Source of the DNA: Idiomarina zobellii
Lineage (GTDB): Bacteria > Pseudomonadota > Gammaproteobacteria > Enterobacterales > Alteromonadaceae
Assembly: GCF_900100855.1 (NCBI RefSeq)
Contig: NZ_FNCB01000002.1
Location: 124,001-188,000 of the forward strand
Direction of reading: 5' to 3'
DNA: 64,000 nt
Shown here: positions 8,229-16,973 of the stretch, piece after piece
How positions within the stretch are numbered: position 1 is the stretch's first letter
Layout of the letters: each line of letters starts with the position of its first letter
Made by a program: the position numbers and the translations under genes
Notes under the pieces: model-generated
Seen by the model: only the letters and a program-made list of their open reading frames with translations
What the model was told of the DNA's origin: nothing
Databases searched by the model: none

Positions 8229-8908
8229 AAATTACCTGTTCGGTTGAATCGTTGCTCTAGACGTGACTTTGGTTCCTTGTCTTCCTCTTCGTTTATCACA
8301 TTTAACGACAGCGTTCTGTTTTCTCCATTCACCAAAGACACCTCTTTTGCCAACGTTAGATCCGAACCTATCAGCGGATGCCATAGACGAGCCTTTACTG
8401 ATGACTCGCTCTGGATATTTATATCGAGAGTCACTTTGCCTTCTTCATCGGTTACCCAAGCGGTTTCTCGGTCAGTAATAATGATATGGGCTATCATTTG
8501 GTCATGAATATTGCAGCCTAATGTCACCAAACCCGGTTTATTAAAGCTTAATGTCGGCTTTTCTTCATTGGCGTATAACTTAAGCTCAAAAGGCTTAGGC
8601 TTCGAGAACGAATAGACATGATGACGAATATTGTCGCTGTTTGGGAAAGTGACTTCACTTCCGGCTTTTATAGCCGTCATAAAGGGTGTGAACTGACGAT
8701 CAACCTGATCAATGATCGTTTTCTCGATTTTGAGCTCTGCATTGTCAGTCACATATTCGTTATCAACAATGACCACTGCATTTGGCAATGGCTTGTCCTT
8801 TGCGTCAACAATAGTCAGCGTCAGCTCTTCTGCATTAACCGTCATGACCGACAGAAAACACACGAAAGTGACCAAAAGGTAATTAAGCGCTCTCAAATGA
8901 AACTCCAT
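8225..8908 (-). CDS. Periplasmic cupredoxin-like protein ('methylamine utilization' type)
   Basis: This 227-residue exported protein has a signal peptide ending near VMTVNAEE (about residue 27). A cupredoxin-like domain follows at about 60-145. It contains a possible type I copper set: His in NIRHHVYSF, and Cys, His and Met in LGCNIHDQMIAH. Such proteins are often annotated as methylamine utilization proteins, but no methylamine dehydrogenase genes are present, so that label should not be taken as function. The annotated ATG at 8908 has no good ribosome-binding site; a TTG at 8896 preceded by GGAG is a plausible alternative. It is the first gene of the four-gene operon and overlaps the GGDEF/EAL gene by four bases. 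Confidence 0.75.
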   Translation of the reverse strand: MEFHLRALNYLLVTFVCFLSVMTVNAEELTLTIVDAKDKPLPNAVVIVDNEYVTDNAELKIEKTIIDQVDRQFTPFMTAIKAGSEVTFPNSDNIRHHVYSFSKPKPFELKLYANEEKPTLSFNKPGLVTLGCNIHDQMIAHIIITDRETAWVTDEEGKVTLDINIQSESSVKARLWHPLIGSDLTLAKEVSLVNGENRTLSLNVINEEEDKEPKSRLEQRFNRTGNL

Positions 8909-9058
8909 TTTAGATTAATAATTCTAGATTACCCCACATCACAAATTTCGCAACTTTAGCTTACCTAATAAACTGATCTTCACCTCGCTCAGCTCGTAAT
9001 GTGTTATACCTACTAAAGTTAACTTTGAATAAACACTTTGCCGCAGGAGGTTTACTTT

Positions 9059-10441
9059 ATGACTCAAGGATATCGCACTGAAAGCGACAGTATGGGTGAA
9101 GTTCAGGTTCCTGAAGACGCGCTCTACGCGGCACAGACACAACGCGCGGTCGACAACTTCGCAATAAGCGGGTTAACGATGCCAACCGATATGATTCAGG
9201 CTATAGCCAGAGTCAAAGCCGCAGCAGCTAAAGCCAATACCAAAGTGGGCAGTTTAGAAGAAAAGCAGCGAGACGCAATTGTCAAAGCCGCCGAACAAAT
9301 TATAAACGGTGAGCACCACGCCCATTTCCCTATCGACATTTTTCAAACGGGCTCGGGCACCAGCTCTAATATGAACGTCAATGAAGTTATCGCTAACTTG
9401 TGCGAACAGGACGGCGTTGACGTTCACCCCAATGACCACGTCAACCAGAGTCAATCGAGCAATGATGTCATACCTACGTCTATTCAAGTTGCTAGCGTGT
9501 TGGCCGTGGAGCAACGATTACAGCCAGCCATTAAACATTTAATGGAGGTTATTCGGAGTAAAGCTGTCGAGCTTCGGGACGTCGTAAAAACCGGACGAAC
9601 CCACTTAATGGACGCAATGCCTATGACATTGGCGCAAGAGCTGGAAGCATGGGCTGGGCAGCTTAGTCATTCGGCAGAACAGCTACCACAATTGCTTCAG
9701 CACAGCCGTATTCTGCCCCAGGGCGGCACAGCGATAGGTACCGGAATTAATGCCCCAGAGGGCTTCGCAGAAGCTTTTTCAAAAGAACTCAGCGACTTCA
9801 CTGGTACTGAATTTAAGACATCCCCAAATCCATTTACAGGCATTGCGGGACAAGAATTGAATCTGCAGTTACACGGCCAATTGAATACCCTGGCCACGAC
9901 GCTGTTAAAAATAAGCAATGACTTACGCTGGATGAACAGTGGTCCACTAGCTGGCCTGGGGGAAATTCAGTTAACGGCACTTCAACCCGGCAGCAGCATA
10001 ATGCCCGGTAAAGTAAACCCGGTAATACCGGAAGCCGTGGCTATGGTGGCTGCACAAGTTAACGGCAACCACACCACTATTACAACTGCGGCTCAGCAAG
10101 GAAACTTTCAGCTGAACGTTATGCTGCCCGTTGTGGCCTATAATTTACTACAGTCGATAGAGCTTCTGACAAACGGCTGTCATGCCTTAGCTGATAAAGC
10201 CATTAAAGATTTTGAAGTCAACGAAGAGCGCCTTAATGAAGCCTTGGCTAAAAACCCTATTTTAGTGACCGCGCTTAATCCTGTTATTGGTTACAGTAAA
10301 GCCGCTGAGATAGCGAAAAGGGCTTACCAAAACGGTCGCCCTATTATCGATGTTGCGGACGAAATGACCGATTTAGGACGTGAGCGCCTGGAACAACTAT
10401 TAAACCCTAAAAAGTTAACAGAAGGTGGCGTTAGCCAATAA
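9059..10441 (+). CDS. fumC: Class II fumarate hydratase
   Basis: FumC reversibly hydrates fumarate to L-malate in the TCA cycle; the class II enzyme is iron-independent, heat-stable and works as a cytoplasmic tetramer. The 460-residue protein has the family signature GSSIMPGKVNP near residue 311, with its catalytic serine loop. It also has GSGTSSNMNVNEVIAN, HVNQSQSSNDVIPT and the GRTHLMDAMP segment. I chose the ATG at 9059 because a perfect AGGAGG lies eight bases upstream; a TTG seven codons earlier is in frame but would contain that site. It stands just after a divergent accessory operon and is followed after 20 bases by a dehydrogenase gene. Confidence 0.95.
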   Translation: MTQGYRTESDSMGEVQVPEDALYAAQTQRAVDNFAISGLTMPTDMIQAIARVKAAAAKANTKVGSLEEKQRDAIVKAAEQIINGEHHAHFPIDIFQTGSGTSSNMNVNEVIANLCEQDGVDVHPNDHVNQSQSSNDVIPTSIQVASVLAVEQRLQPAIKHLMEVIRSKAVELRDVVKTGRTHLMDAMPMTLAQELEAWAGQLSHSAEQLPQLLQHSRILPQGGTAIGTGINAPEGFAEAFSKELSDFTGTEFKTSPNPFTGIAGQELNLQLHGQLNTLATTLLKISNDLRWMNSGPLAGLGEIQLTALQPGSSIMPGKVNPVIPEAVAMVAAQVNGNHTTITTAAQQGNFQLNVMLPVVAYNLLQSIELLTNGCHALADKAIKDFEVNEERLNEALAKNPILVTALNPVIGYSKAAEIAKRAYQNGRPIIDVADEMTDLGRERLEQLLNPKKLTEGGVSQ

Positions 10442-10461
10442 CGGATTAAAGGAGTCGTACA

Positions 10462-11130
10462 ATGAGTCAACCTCATGTCGTTATAACAGGAGCAAACCGG
10501 GGCATTGGTTTTGAATTTGCAAAGCAATATGCCGAAAAAGGCTACAAAGTGACGGCTGTTTGCCGTAATAACTCTAAGCAGTTAACCGAATTGGATGTCG
10601 ACATTATAGAAGGTGTTGACGTTACCAAAGCTTCAGACTTGTTGCGCTTAAAAGAAACATTGGCCGACAAGAAAGTGGACATTTTGATCAATAACGCAGG
10701 GCTACTACACAAGGATGTTTTAGGTGAGCTGGACGCTGGTACCATTCGGGCGCAATTTGAGGTCAATGCATTAGCGCCCTTGCGGGTAACCGAGGCGTTA
10801 CTGGATAACTTATCAAAAGGCAGCAAAATTGCGTTGATTACGAGCCGGATGGGCTCAATTGCAGACAACGGCTCGGGCAGCCGCTATGGCTACAGAATGT
10901 CTAAAGCCGCGTTAAATGCAGCGGGCAAGTCTCTTTCTATTGATCTAAAAGACAAAGGCATTGCTGTCGCGATACTGCATCCAGGCTTCGTCCAGACCGA
11001 CATGGTCAATCATGCGGGGGATATTCCGGCAGAAACGGCGGCCGAACGACTCATGCAACGAATCGACGAACTTTCAATGGAGTCGACGGGCGAGTTTTAT
11101 CACAGTAATGGTGATCCTCTTCCATGGTGA
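10462..11130 (+). CDS. Short-chain dehydrogenase/reductase (SDR) family oxidoreductase
   Basis: A 222-residue classical SDR. The Rossmann nucleotide-binding motif TGANRGIG is at about residues 10-17, and NNAG follows near residue 78. The catalytic Ser (LITSRMGS) and the YRMSK motif (Tyr-x-x-x-Lys) lie at about residues 130-152. The post-catalytic LHPGFVQTDM is also typical. The substrate cannot be predicted; similar proteins are often called C-factor-like carbonyl reductases. It follows fumC by 20 bases on the same strand, so cotranscription is likely. The AAGGAG sequence upstream of the ATG is a good ribosome-binding site. Confidence 0.85.
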   Translation: MSQPHVVITGANRGIGFEFAKQYAEKGYKVTAVCRNNSKQLTELDVDIIEGVDVTKASDLLRLKETLADKKVDILINNAGLLHKDVLGELDAGTIRAQFEVNALAPLRVTEALLDNLSKGSKIALITSRMGSIADNGSGSRYGYRMSKAALNAAGKSLSIDLKDKGIAVAILHPGFVQTDMVNHAGDIPAETAAERLMQRIDELSMESTGEFYHSNGDPLPW

Positions 11131-11165
11131 TTTGACTCCTTTTTAATCAAATGACTGTTTTTTTG
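11130..11165 (+). terminator. Possible weak terminator after the SDR gene
   Basis: A 6-bp stem ATTTGA (11130-11135) / TCAAAT (11147-11152) is followed five bases later by a run of seven T residues. The stem is AT-rich and the gap to the T-run is longer than ideal, so confidence is low. Confidence 0.35.
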
Positions 11166-11206
11166 CACAAACGCGCTGCTTTATCGTATTTTTTCTCAAA
11201 AATAGG

Positions 11207-11235
11207 TTGACGGGTTGCGGAGCGATTTGCATAAT
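11207..11235 (+). promoter_or_regulatory. Sigma-70 promoter of the tRNA cluster
   Basis: TTGACG at 11207-11212 and CATAAT at 11230-11235 are spaced by 17 bases, about 40 bases before the first tRNA. The bases after the -10 box are GC-rich (ACGCGCCGC). A GC-rich discriminator of this type is typical of stable-RNA promoters under stringent control. Confidence 0.8.
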
Positions 11236-11274
11236 ACGCGCCGCACTCACAGAGAGCGGAAAGTTAAAAAAGTT

Positions 11275-11351
11275 GGCTACGTAGCTCAGCTGGTTAGAGC
11301 ACAGCACTCATAATGCTGGGGTCGCAAGTTCGAATCTCGCCGTAGCCACCA
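11275..11351 (+). tRNA. tRNA-Met (CAT), elongator
   Basis: A 77-base tRNA with encoded CCA. The acceptor stem GGCTACG pairs perfectly with CGTAGCC, and the anticodon loop within CACTCATAATG carries CAT. The fully paired acceptor and close likeness to E. coli metT mark it as the elongator rather than the initiator. It is the first gene of a five-tRNA cluster. Confidence 0.95.
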
Positions 11352-11368
11352 ACTTAACTGAGAAATGT

Positions 11369-11453
11369 GCGGACGTGGTGGAATTGGTAGACACGCTGGA
11401 TTTAGGTTCCAGTGCCTCACGGCGTGAGAGTTCAAGTCTCTCCGTCCGCACCA
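11369..11453 (+). tRNA. tRNA-Leu (TAG)
   Basis: An 85-base class II tRNA with a long variable arm (TGCCTCACGGCGT). The acceptor stem GCGGACG pairs with CGTCCGC, and CCA is encoded. The loop TTTAGGT between CTGGA and TCCAG gives anticodon TAG, which reads CUA and related leucine codons. Confidence 0.94.
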
Positions 11454-11477
11454 ACTCTCTCTCAGGGTAGCTAAAAT

Positions 11478-11552
11478 TGGGGCATAGCCAAGCGGTAAGG
11501 CAGCGGGTTTTGATCCCGCGATTCCCAGGTTCGATCCCTGGTGCCCCAGCCA
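11478..11552 (+). tRNA. tRNA-Gln (TTG), copy 1
   Basis: A 75-base tRNA with acceptor TGGGGCA / TGCCCCA and encoded CCA. The anticodon loop TTTTGAT between GCGGG and CCCGC carries TTG. The sequence is identical to the second copy at 11596-11670. Confidence 0.94.
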
Positions 11553-11595
11553 TTAGCTTCTTTAATTTATTTTGTGATTGCTGTCCTTAGTTGGA

Positions 11596-11670
11596 TGGGG
11601 CATAGCCAAGCGGTAAGGCAGCGGGTTTTGATCCCGCGATTCCCAGGTTCGATCCCTGGTGCCCCAGCCA
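11596..11670 (+). tRNA. tRNA-Gln (TTG), copy 2
   Basis: Identical over all 75 bases to the tRNA-Gln at 11478-11552, while the flanking spacers differ. This fits a tandem tRNA duplication in which only the mature sequence is kept uniform. Confidence 0.94.
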
Positions 11671-11684
11671 TACTAACTACTGTT

Positions 11685-11771
11685 GCGGTGGTGGCGGAAT
11701 TGGTAGACGCGCTAGCTTCAGGTGCTAGTGTCCGAAAGGACGTGAGGGTTCAAGTCCCTCCCTCCGCACCA
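11685..11771 (+). tRNA. tRNA-Leu (CAG)
   Basis: An 87-base class II tRNA with encoded CCA and the variable arm TGTCCGAAAGGACGT. The loop TTCAGGT between CTAGC and GCTAG gives anticodon CAG. The acceptor GCGGTGG / CCTCCGC has a T-T mismatch at the fifth pair; E. coli tRNA-Leu(CAG) is also unpaired at this position. It is the last tRNA of the cluster. Confidence 0.93.
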
Positions 11772-11784
11772 CAACAGACAATGG

Positions 11785-11805
11785 CCACCTCAGGGTGGTT
11801 TTTTT
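11785..11805 (+). terminator. Rho-independent terminator of the tRNA cluster
   Basis: The stem CCACC / GGTGG with a TCAG loop is followed by seven T residues, 13 bases after the last tRNA. It separates the cluster from the convergent ubiF gene. Confidence 0.8.
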
Positions 11806-11839
11806 GTGCCTGTTTTTAGTCTCACTTCCCTGTACTCAC

Positions 11840-12979
11840 CTAATCTCCAATAGCTTGCTTTATTAAGAAGTTTTTCAGCAACGGCGCTTTTGCCGCGGTT
11901 AACGAGACATCAGCAATGAACCGCGCTAGTGGATGAGTACTGCGCCAGCTAACTTGCAGCACGTCCATCAGACGCATCATTTTAGCGTTTTCAAATTTTC
12001 GTTGTTTTTCGTATACGTTAAGCGCCTGAGCCACTGGCTTGTTAGATAATTCGTTGAGCAAGCACTGAATATCGGCGAAACCCAGGTTAACCCCCTGCCC
12101 CGCCATAGGATGAATACTGTGTGCCGAGTCCCCTAAAAGCGCAATACAACCATTAGAGGTATAATATAATGCGTGCTTACGCTGCAAAGGAAAGCTAGCC
12201 GCTTTTATGACGCGAAATTTTCCGACACGAGGCTCGAACACAGAATACAAATGTTTCTGAAGCGCCGACTCATCGTGCTCAAGCGCCCTAATGCTGGCTC
12301 TTTCATCGTAGTCAATGAGGCAGGCTTTTGTATCAGACAATGGCAGTAACGCATAAGGTCCCTGCGGTCTGAATACTTCCCAGGTCTCCGGCTCTATAGG
12401 CTGCTCTAGTTCGACATTGGCCAGCAAACAGCGTTGATCGTAGTCCCAACCGCGGTAGCCAATACTACTGAGTTTCGCAATAATGGAGTTTGCGCCATCA
12501 CACCCGAGCAGTAAATCAAAAGGTATGAGTTCGTTGTTCGTCAGCCTAACCGTTTTCTGCTGACTGTCTAACGAGTCAATACGCTGCTCAGTAACGAAAT
12601 CGACATTGTCATAGTCGCGTAAGCACTGCCAAAGCGAAGACTGTAACGCATTGTTTTCTACCATAACTCCCAGTGATGTCAGACCCACTTCACTGGCATC
12701 AAAGGTTAAGCTCCGCCCTGACTGAGTAGTCACGGTTAACCGTTGGTAGTCTTTTACTTTGCCTGGCTCAATAACACCATGAATGCCAAGTGATAAAAGC
12801 CACTGCCAGTTAGCGGCATTCACAGATGAAATTCTGAGGTCCCAATTATTGCCTTGGTTGTCGAGTGACGGTGGGTTGCTCTCAAATAATTTAACGTGGG
12901 CCCCAGCTTTCGCGAACGCAAGCGCCGAAGCCGCACCAACCATACCACCACCATTTATGACAACTGTTAAATCTTGCAT
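11840..12979 (-). CDS. ubiF: FAD-dependent ubiquinone-biosynthesis hydroxylase, UbiF-type
   Basis: A 379-residue UbiH/COQ6-family flavoprotein monooxygenase. UbiF hydroxylates the demethoxy-ubiquinol precursor in ubiquinone synthesis. The FAD dinucleotide-binding motif INGGGMVGAASALAFAKAG is at the N-terminus, the LLGCDGANS motif near residue 160, and GDSAHSIHPMAGQGVNLGF near residue 285. Family members (UbiF, UbiH, UbiI) are hard to tell apart by motif alone. I call ubiF because it stands next to a Met/Leu/Gln tRNA cluster and near miaB-ybeZYX-lnt, as in E. coli. The family is sure; the exact regioselectivity is less so. Confidence 0.85.
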   Translation of the reverse strand: MQDLTVVINGGGMVGAASALAFAKAGAHVKLFESNPPSLDNQGNNWDLRISSVNAANWQWLLSLGIHGVIEPGKVKDYQRLTVTTQSGRSLTFDASEVGLTSLGVMVENNALQSSLWQCLRDYDNVDFVTEQRIDSLDSQQKTVRLTNNELIPFDLLLGCDGANSIIAKLSSIGYRGWDYDQRCLLANVELEQPIEPETWEVFRPQGPYALLPLSDTKACLIDYDERASIRALEHDESALQKHLYSVFEPRVGKFRVIKAASFPLQRKHALYYTSNGCIALLGDSAHSIHPMAGQGVNLGFADIQCLLNELSNKPVAQALNVYEKQRKFENAKMMRLMDVLQVSWRSTHPLARFIADVSLTAAKAPLLKNFLIKQAIGD

Positions 12980-13095
12980 AGAACCGCAAAAGCCTGTGAT
13001 TTTAAGTTCTCTATAAATAACACATTTTTAGTGTCTTTTCCGTTATCATGAGCAGATTCAGCGGTAGAAACATCACATTTTTTAAGAGCACACGA

Positions 13096-13965
13096 ATGCC
13101 AACAACAGACACCTCTCAAAAAGCCGTTATTCTCGCCTCGTTTTTAATTTTAAGCGCGGAAGCGAGCTTTGCTGGTGTGAGTGCTCTGGTAAAATTCATC
13201 AGCCAGGATCAACCCTTCGAGCAACTGGTCTTTTTTCGCAACTTAACCGCATTTTTAGTGTTACTGCCATGGCTTTGGCGAAAAGGTACCAGCTCTTTAA
13301 AAACAACACGGCTCGGCTTGCACTTAGTCAGAGCGGCTGCCGGCATCACTGCAATGTATCTCTTCTTTTATGCCATTGCCACCATACCGCTTGCTCAAGC
13401 CACATTGGTACTGCTGTTATCCCCATTCCTAATTCCCGTTATTGGCTGGCTTTGGTTAAAGGATTATGTCGCCCGCCAAACCTGGCTGGCTATTGCCCTT
13501 GGTTTTGTTGGTGTGTTTATTTTCCTCGACCCAATGAACAGTGAACTGTCTCCGGTCATTGCTGTGGCATTTTTAGCAGCAGCTTTAGCCGCATTTACTA
13601 AGACCGTAATACGTCGTATGTCCAGCACAGAATCGGCCAGCAAAATCGTGTTTTACTTTTCGGCATTAGCCACAATTGCGTCGGGCATTCCTTTACTTTG
13701 GTTATGGGAGCCTATTCCGAGCCATCATTGGTTTGGTGTTTTAGCGATGGGTTTACTGGCCGTATACGGTCAGTTAGCTATGACCAAAGCCTTTTCCATT
13801 GCTCCTCCGGCAAAAGTCGGCGTATTTACTTACAGCTCTGTTATTTTCGCCGCACTGCTGGGTTTTTGGCTGTTTAATGAAGCACTTGCCTGGCACATGT
13901 TATGGGGTGCTCTCATCATATTTGTGGCGGGTTATTTTGCAATACGTTCGCGTCGTAAAAGCTAG
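13096..13965 (+). CDS. EamA/DMT-family transporter
   Basis: A very hydrophobic protein of about 289 residues with around ten transmembrane segments in two EamA repeats. Typical segments include VFFRNLTAFLVLLPW, LPLAQATLVLLLSPFLIPV-like stretches in the first half, and AIAPPAKVGVFTYSS-like residues in the second. DMT proteins of this type export or import small metabolites; the substrate cannot be read from sequence. I favour the ATG at 13096, which has AAGAG upstream. An ATG at 13048 is in frame but lacks a ribosome-binding site and would add 16 polar residues. It is inserted between ubiF and miaB, which are neighbours in E. coli. Confidence 0.8.
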   Translation: MPTTDTSQKAVILASFLILSAEASFAGVSALVKFISQDQPFEQLVFFRNLTAFLVLLPWLWRKGTSSLKTTRLGLHLVRAAAGITAMYLFFYAIATIPLAQATLVLLLSPFLIPVIGWLWLKDYVARQTWLAIALGFVGVFIFLDPMNSELSPVIAVAFLAAALAAFTKTVIRRMSSTESASKIVFYFSALATIASGIPLLWLWEPIPSHHWFGVLAMGLLAVYGQLAMTKAFSIAPPAKVGVFTYSSVIFAALLGFWLFNEALAWHMLWGALIIFVAGYFAIRSRRKS

Positions 13966-14047
13966 CAAATTCGTGTTTGGCAATTTGCCCCAATAAACGA
14001 TAAAATATGCGGTCTTAATTCTAGAACCTATCAACCATCGAGTAGTC

Positions 14048-15487
14048 ATGAGCAAGAAGTTATATATCAAAACATGGGGTTGTCAGATGAACGAGTACGA
14101 TTCAGCGAAAATGGCTGACTTACTCAAATCGACGCACGGGTACGATGTTGCAGAAGAAGCAGAAGACGCTGATCTGATCTTACTGAATACCTGCTCCATT
14201 CGCGAAAAAGCTCAGGAAAAGGTTTTCCATCAGCTAGGTCGTTGGAAAAACCTTAAGCAGAAAAAGCCAGACTTACTCATTGGCGTGGGTGGCTGCGTGG
14301 CTTCGCAAGAAGGCGATGAAATACGTTCACGCGCGCCTTTCGTCGACATTATATTTGGACCGCAGACATTGCACCGTTTACCAGAAATGGTTAACCAAGT
14401 CAGCGAAACCCATGCGCCGATGGTTGATGTATCTTTCCCTGAAATTGAGAAATTCGACCGTTTACCGGAGCCCAAAGCAGACGGCGCTAGCGCGTTCGTT
14501 TCTATTATGGAAGGCTGCAGCAAATACTGCTCGTTCTGTGTAGTTCCTTATACTCGTGGTGAAGAAGTCAGCCGCCCTGTTGACGATGTCATTTATGAAA
14601 TTGCACAACTGGCAGATCAAGGCGTGCGCGAAGTTAACCTTTTGGGTCAAAACGTAAATGCCTACTTGGGTGAGCACTTTGACGGCACTCAATGTCGCTT
14701 TGCTGAGTTACTTCACCTGGTTGCAGCCATTGATGGTATTGACCGTATTCGTTACACAACGTCGCATCCGGTTGAGTTTACTGACGACATTATTGAAGCG
14801 TATACAACCATCCCTGAGTTGGTCAGTCACCTGCACTTGCCGGTGCAAAGTGGCTCAGACCGCGTACTAACAATGATGAAACGCGGCCATACTGCGCTTG
14901 AATACAAATCTAAAATGCGTGCATTAAAGAGAGCACGTCCAGATATTGCCCTATCATCTGACTTTATTATTGGCTTTCCGGGCGAGTCCGATGCCGATTT
15001 TCAGGCTACGATGGATTTGATCCAGGCAGTTGATTTTGACATGAGTTTCAGCTTTATTTATAGCGCACGTCCGGGCACTCCGGCCGCAGACTTACCTGAC
15101 GATGTTTCAGAAGAAACGAAAAAGCAGCGCTTGCAAATTTTACAGCAGCGGCTGAACCAACAGTCTATGGCACATGCGCGACGTATGCTGGACACCGAGC
15201 AGAGAATTCTGGTCACCGGACCATCGAAGAAAAACCCGATGGAACTGTCAGGCAGAACGGAAAACAACCGGGTTGTAAACTTTGTTGGGCAGCCCCATAT
15301 GATAGGCCAGTTCGTCGATGTTCGTATCACTGAAGTGTTACCGAACAGTTTACGTGGTGAGCTTATTCGCGAAGAAGGCGACATGGGGCTGCGTGTCGAC
15401 ACCGCGCCCGAAACTATTTTACAAAGAGGCAAACTCAACGAACCCGATGAATTGGGTGTTGTGAAAATGCCTCCCCAAGCGAGTTAA
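14048..15487 (+). CDS. miaB: tRNA-2-methylthio-N6-dimethylallyladenosine synthase
   Basis: MiaB is a radical-SAM enzyme that adds a methylthio group to i6A37 of tRNAs reading UNN codons. The 479-residue protein has three N-terminal cluster cysteines (in [19 protein letters not shown] and GVGGCVASQ). The radical-SAM CxxxCxxC motif is in [10 protein letters not shown] near residues 157-164. A C-terminal TRAM domain spans about residues 375-440. Length agrees with E. coli (474). It begins the conserved run miaB-ybeZ-ybeY-corC-lnt, with ybeZ 11 bases downstream. Confidence 0.97.
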   Translation: MSKKLYIKTWGCQMNEYDSAKMADLLKSTHGYDVAEEAEDADLILLNTCSIREKAQEKVFHQLGRWKNLKQKKPDLLIGVGGCVASQEGDEIRSRAPFVDIIFGPQTLHRLPEMVNQVSETHAPMVDVSFPEIEKFDRLPEPKADGASAFVSIMEGCSKYCSFCVVPYTRGEEVSRPVDDVIYEIAQLADQGVREVNLLGQNVNAYLGEHFDGTQCRFAELLHLVAAIDGIDRIRYTTSHPVEFTDDIIEAYTTIPELVSHLHLPVQSGSDRVLTMMKRGHTALEYKSKMRALKRARPDIALSSDFIIGFPGESDADFQATMDLIQAVDFDMSFSFIYSARPGTPAADLPDDVSEETKKQRLQILQQRLNQQSMAHARRMLDTEQRILVTGPSKKNPMELSGRTENNRVVNFVGQPHMIGQFVDVRITEVLPNSLRGELIREEGDMGLRVDTAPETILQRGKLNEPDELGVVKMPPQAS

Positions 15488-15498
15488 AGAGGAATCGA

Positions 15499-16491
15499 TT
15501 GAGTCCACAAACGCAAACGCTAGATTTTGAATTGGAGCCGACGGATTCTCGTCGGCTTTCTAACCTCTGCGGGCCTTTAGATGAGAACCTGCAGCATATA
15601 GAGCGCCGCCTGGGCGTTGAAATTACCCATCGTGGTCACCAGTTCCGTCTAATTGGCAATGCCAAAACCGTTTCTTCGGTACATCAGCTGCTGCTGGATT
15701 TATATGTCGATACTGCGCCAATGAAAGGTCGTGACGGCCAAATTGAACCAGAGCAGGTACACCTAGCCATTCAACAAGCCAAGGTACTTGAACAAGATGG
15801 CGACAAAGGCAACCCAGCCGCAGAAAAAATGACACACATTAAGACCAAACGCGGTCTTATTAAGCCACGCAACCATAACCAGGCTGAGTACGTCCGGTCC
15901 ATTTTGGCACACGATGTGAACTTTGGTATTGGGCCTGCCGGAACAGGTAAAACTTACTTAGCCGTGGCTTGTGCCGTTGACGCGCTTGAGCGACAGGAAG
16001 TTCGCCGTATTCTACTCACCCGTCCTGCAGTCGAAGCGGGTGAAAAGCTCGGGTTCTTACCCGGTGACTTAGCGCAAAAGGTAGACCCCTATTTAAGACC
16101 GCTTTATGACGCTCTATTTGAAATGCTTGGCTTTGAAAAAGTTGAAAAGCTTATTGAAAGAAACGTCATTGAAGTGGCACCACTGGCTTATATGCGCGGT
16201 CGTACTCTGAACGATGCCTTTATCATTCTCGATGAAAGTCAAAACACCACCTGCGAACAAATGAAAATGTTCCTGACACGTATTGGCTTTAATTCACGAG
16301 CGGTAATTACCGGCGATATTACACAGGTCGACTTGCCACGTGGCCAACGCTCTGGTTTAAGACACGCCATTGAGGTTCTACACAAAGTGTCCGATGTGAG
16401 CTTTACGTTCTTCCAGGCCGGCGATGTTGTCAGACACCCGGTTGTTCAGCGTATCGTTCAGGCCTACGACGAGTTCGATAAACGTTCATGA
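15499..16491 (+). CDS. ybeZ: PhoH-like ATPase YbeZ
   Basis: YbeZ is a cytosolic P-loop ATPase of the PhoH family that partners with the ribosome-maturation RNase YbeY. The 330-residue protein has Walker A GPAGTGKT near residue 146 and Walker [10 protein letters not shown] near residue 245. [11 protein letters not shown] follows as sensor region. The start is a TTG at 15499 preceded by AGAGGAA at a good distance, and no in-frame ATG lies near. The stop overlaps the ybeY start by an ATGA, a sign of translational coupling with its partner. Confidence 0.93.
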   Translation: MSPQTQTLDFELEPTDSRRLSNLCGPLDENLQHIERRLGVEITHRGHQFRLIGNAKTVSSVHQLLLDLYVDTAPMKGRDGQIEPEQVHLAIQQAKVLEQDGDKGNPAAEKMTHIKTKRGLIKPRNHNQAEYVRSILAHDVNFGIGPAGTGKTYLAVACAVDALERQEVRRILLTRPAVEAGEKLGFLPGDLAQKVDPYLRPLYDALFEMLGFEKVEKLIERNVIEVAPLAYMRGRTLNDAFIILDESQNTTCEQMKMFLTRIGFNSRAVITGDITQVDLPRGQRSGLRHAIEVLHKVSDVSFTFFQAGDVVRHPVVQRIVQAYDEFDKRS

Positions 16492-16973
16492 GTAAAGTCA
16501 CGGTCGATTACCAAATAGCAGAAGGTATAGAGTCTGCCCCGGAAGAGTCTATTATAGTAACCGCAGTTAATGCGGTTGCTGACATACTTGCACTCGACAA
16601 GCCTTTAGAAATGACGGTTAGAGTTGTAGCCGATAAAGAGGCCGCACAACTCAATCATCAATTCCGAGAGAAAGACTACCCCACGAATGTGCTGTCATTT
16701 CCGTTTGAAAGTCCTGTGGAGCTACCGGTGCAATTACTGGGTGATTTGGTCATCTGTCAAAGCGTGGTTGAACGCGAGGCAGAAGAGCAACATAAGTCAT
16801 CCATCGCCCACTGGACGCACATGGTAATACACGGTACTCTGCACCTCTTAGGTTACGACCATATACAAGAAGAAGATGCGGTCGAAATGGAAGCTTTAGA
16901 GCGGAAAGTTATGGCCTCTCTCGACCATCCAGACCCATACGAAATTACAAGCAACACGGAGCAAACACTTTAA
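16488..16973 (+). CDS. ybeY: Endoribonuclease YbeY
   Basis: YbeY is a zinc-dependent single-strand endoribonuclease needed for 16S rRNA 3'-end maturation and 70S quality control. The 161-residue protein carries the zinc-binding signature [11 protein letters not shown] near residues 116-126, plus the preceding NVLSFPFE and LGDLVIC motifs. It overlaps ybeZ by four bases and corC by one base (TAATG), so the genes form a tightly coupled operon. Confidence 0.96.
   Translation: MSKVTVDYQIAEGIESAPEESIIVTAVNAVADILALDKPLEMTVRVVADKEAAQLNHQFREKDYPTNVLSFPFESPVELPVQLLGDLVICQSVVEREAEEQHKSSIAHWTHMVIHGTLHLLGYDHIQEEDAVEMEALERKVMASLDHPDPYEITSNTEQTL

Noticed and set aside
8225-8908. Annotation as methylamine utilization protein taken as function
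   Set aside because: No mauA/mauB-type or other amine dehydrogenase genes are in the window, so only the cupredoxin-like fold is supported.
8618-8959. A 113-codon plus-strand frame running into the fumC upstream region
   Set aside because: Mostly antisense to the cupredoxin gene, with no recognisable domain and no ribosome-binding site.
11308-11553. An 81-codon open frame antisense to the tRNAs, ending in an ARFELATPAL-like sequence
   Set aside because: This is the well-known spurious protein produced by translating the complement of tRNA genes; the region is fully explained by tRNA-Met, tRNA-Leu and tRNA-Gln.
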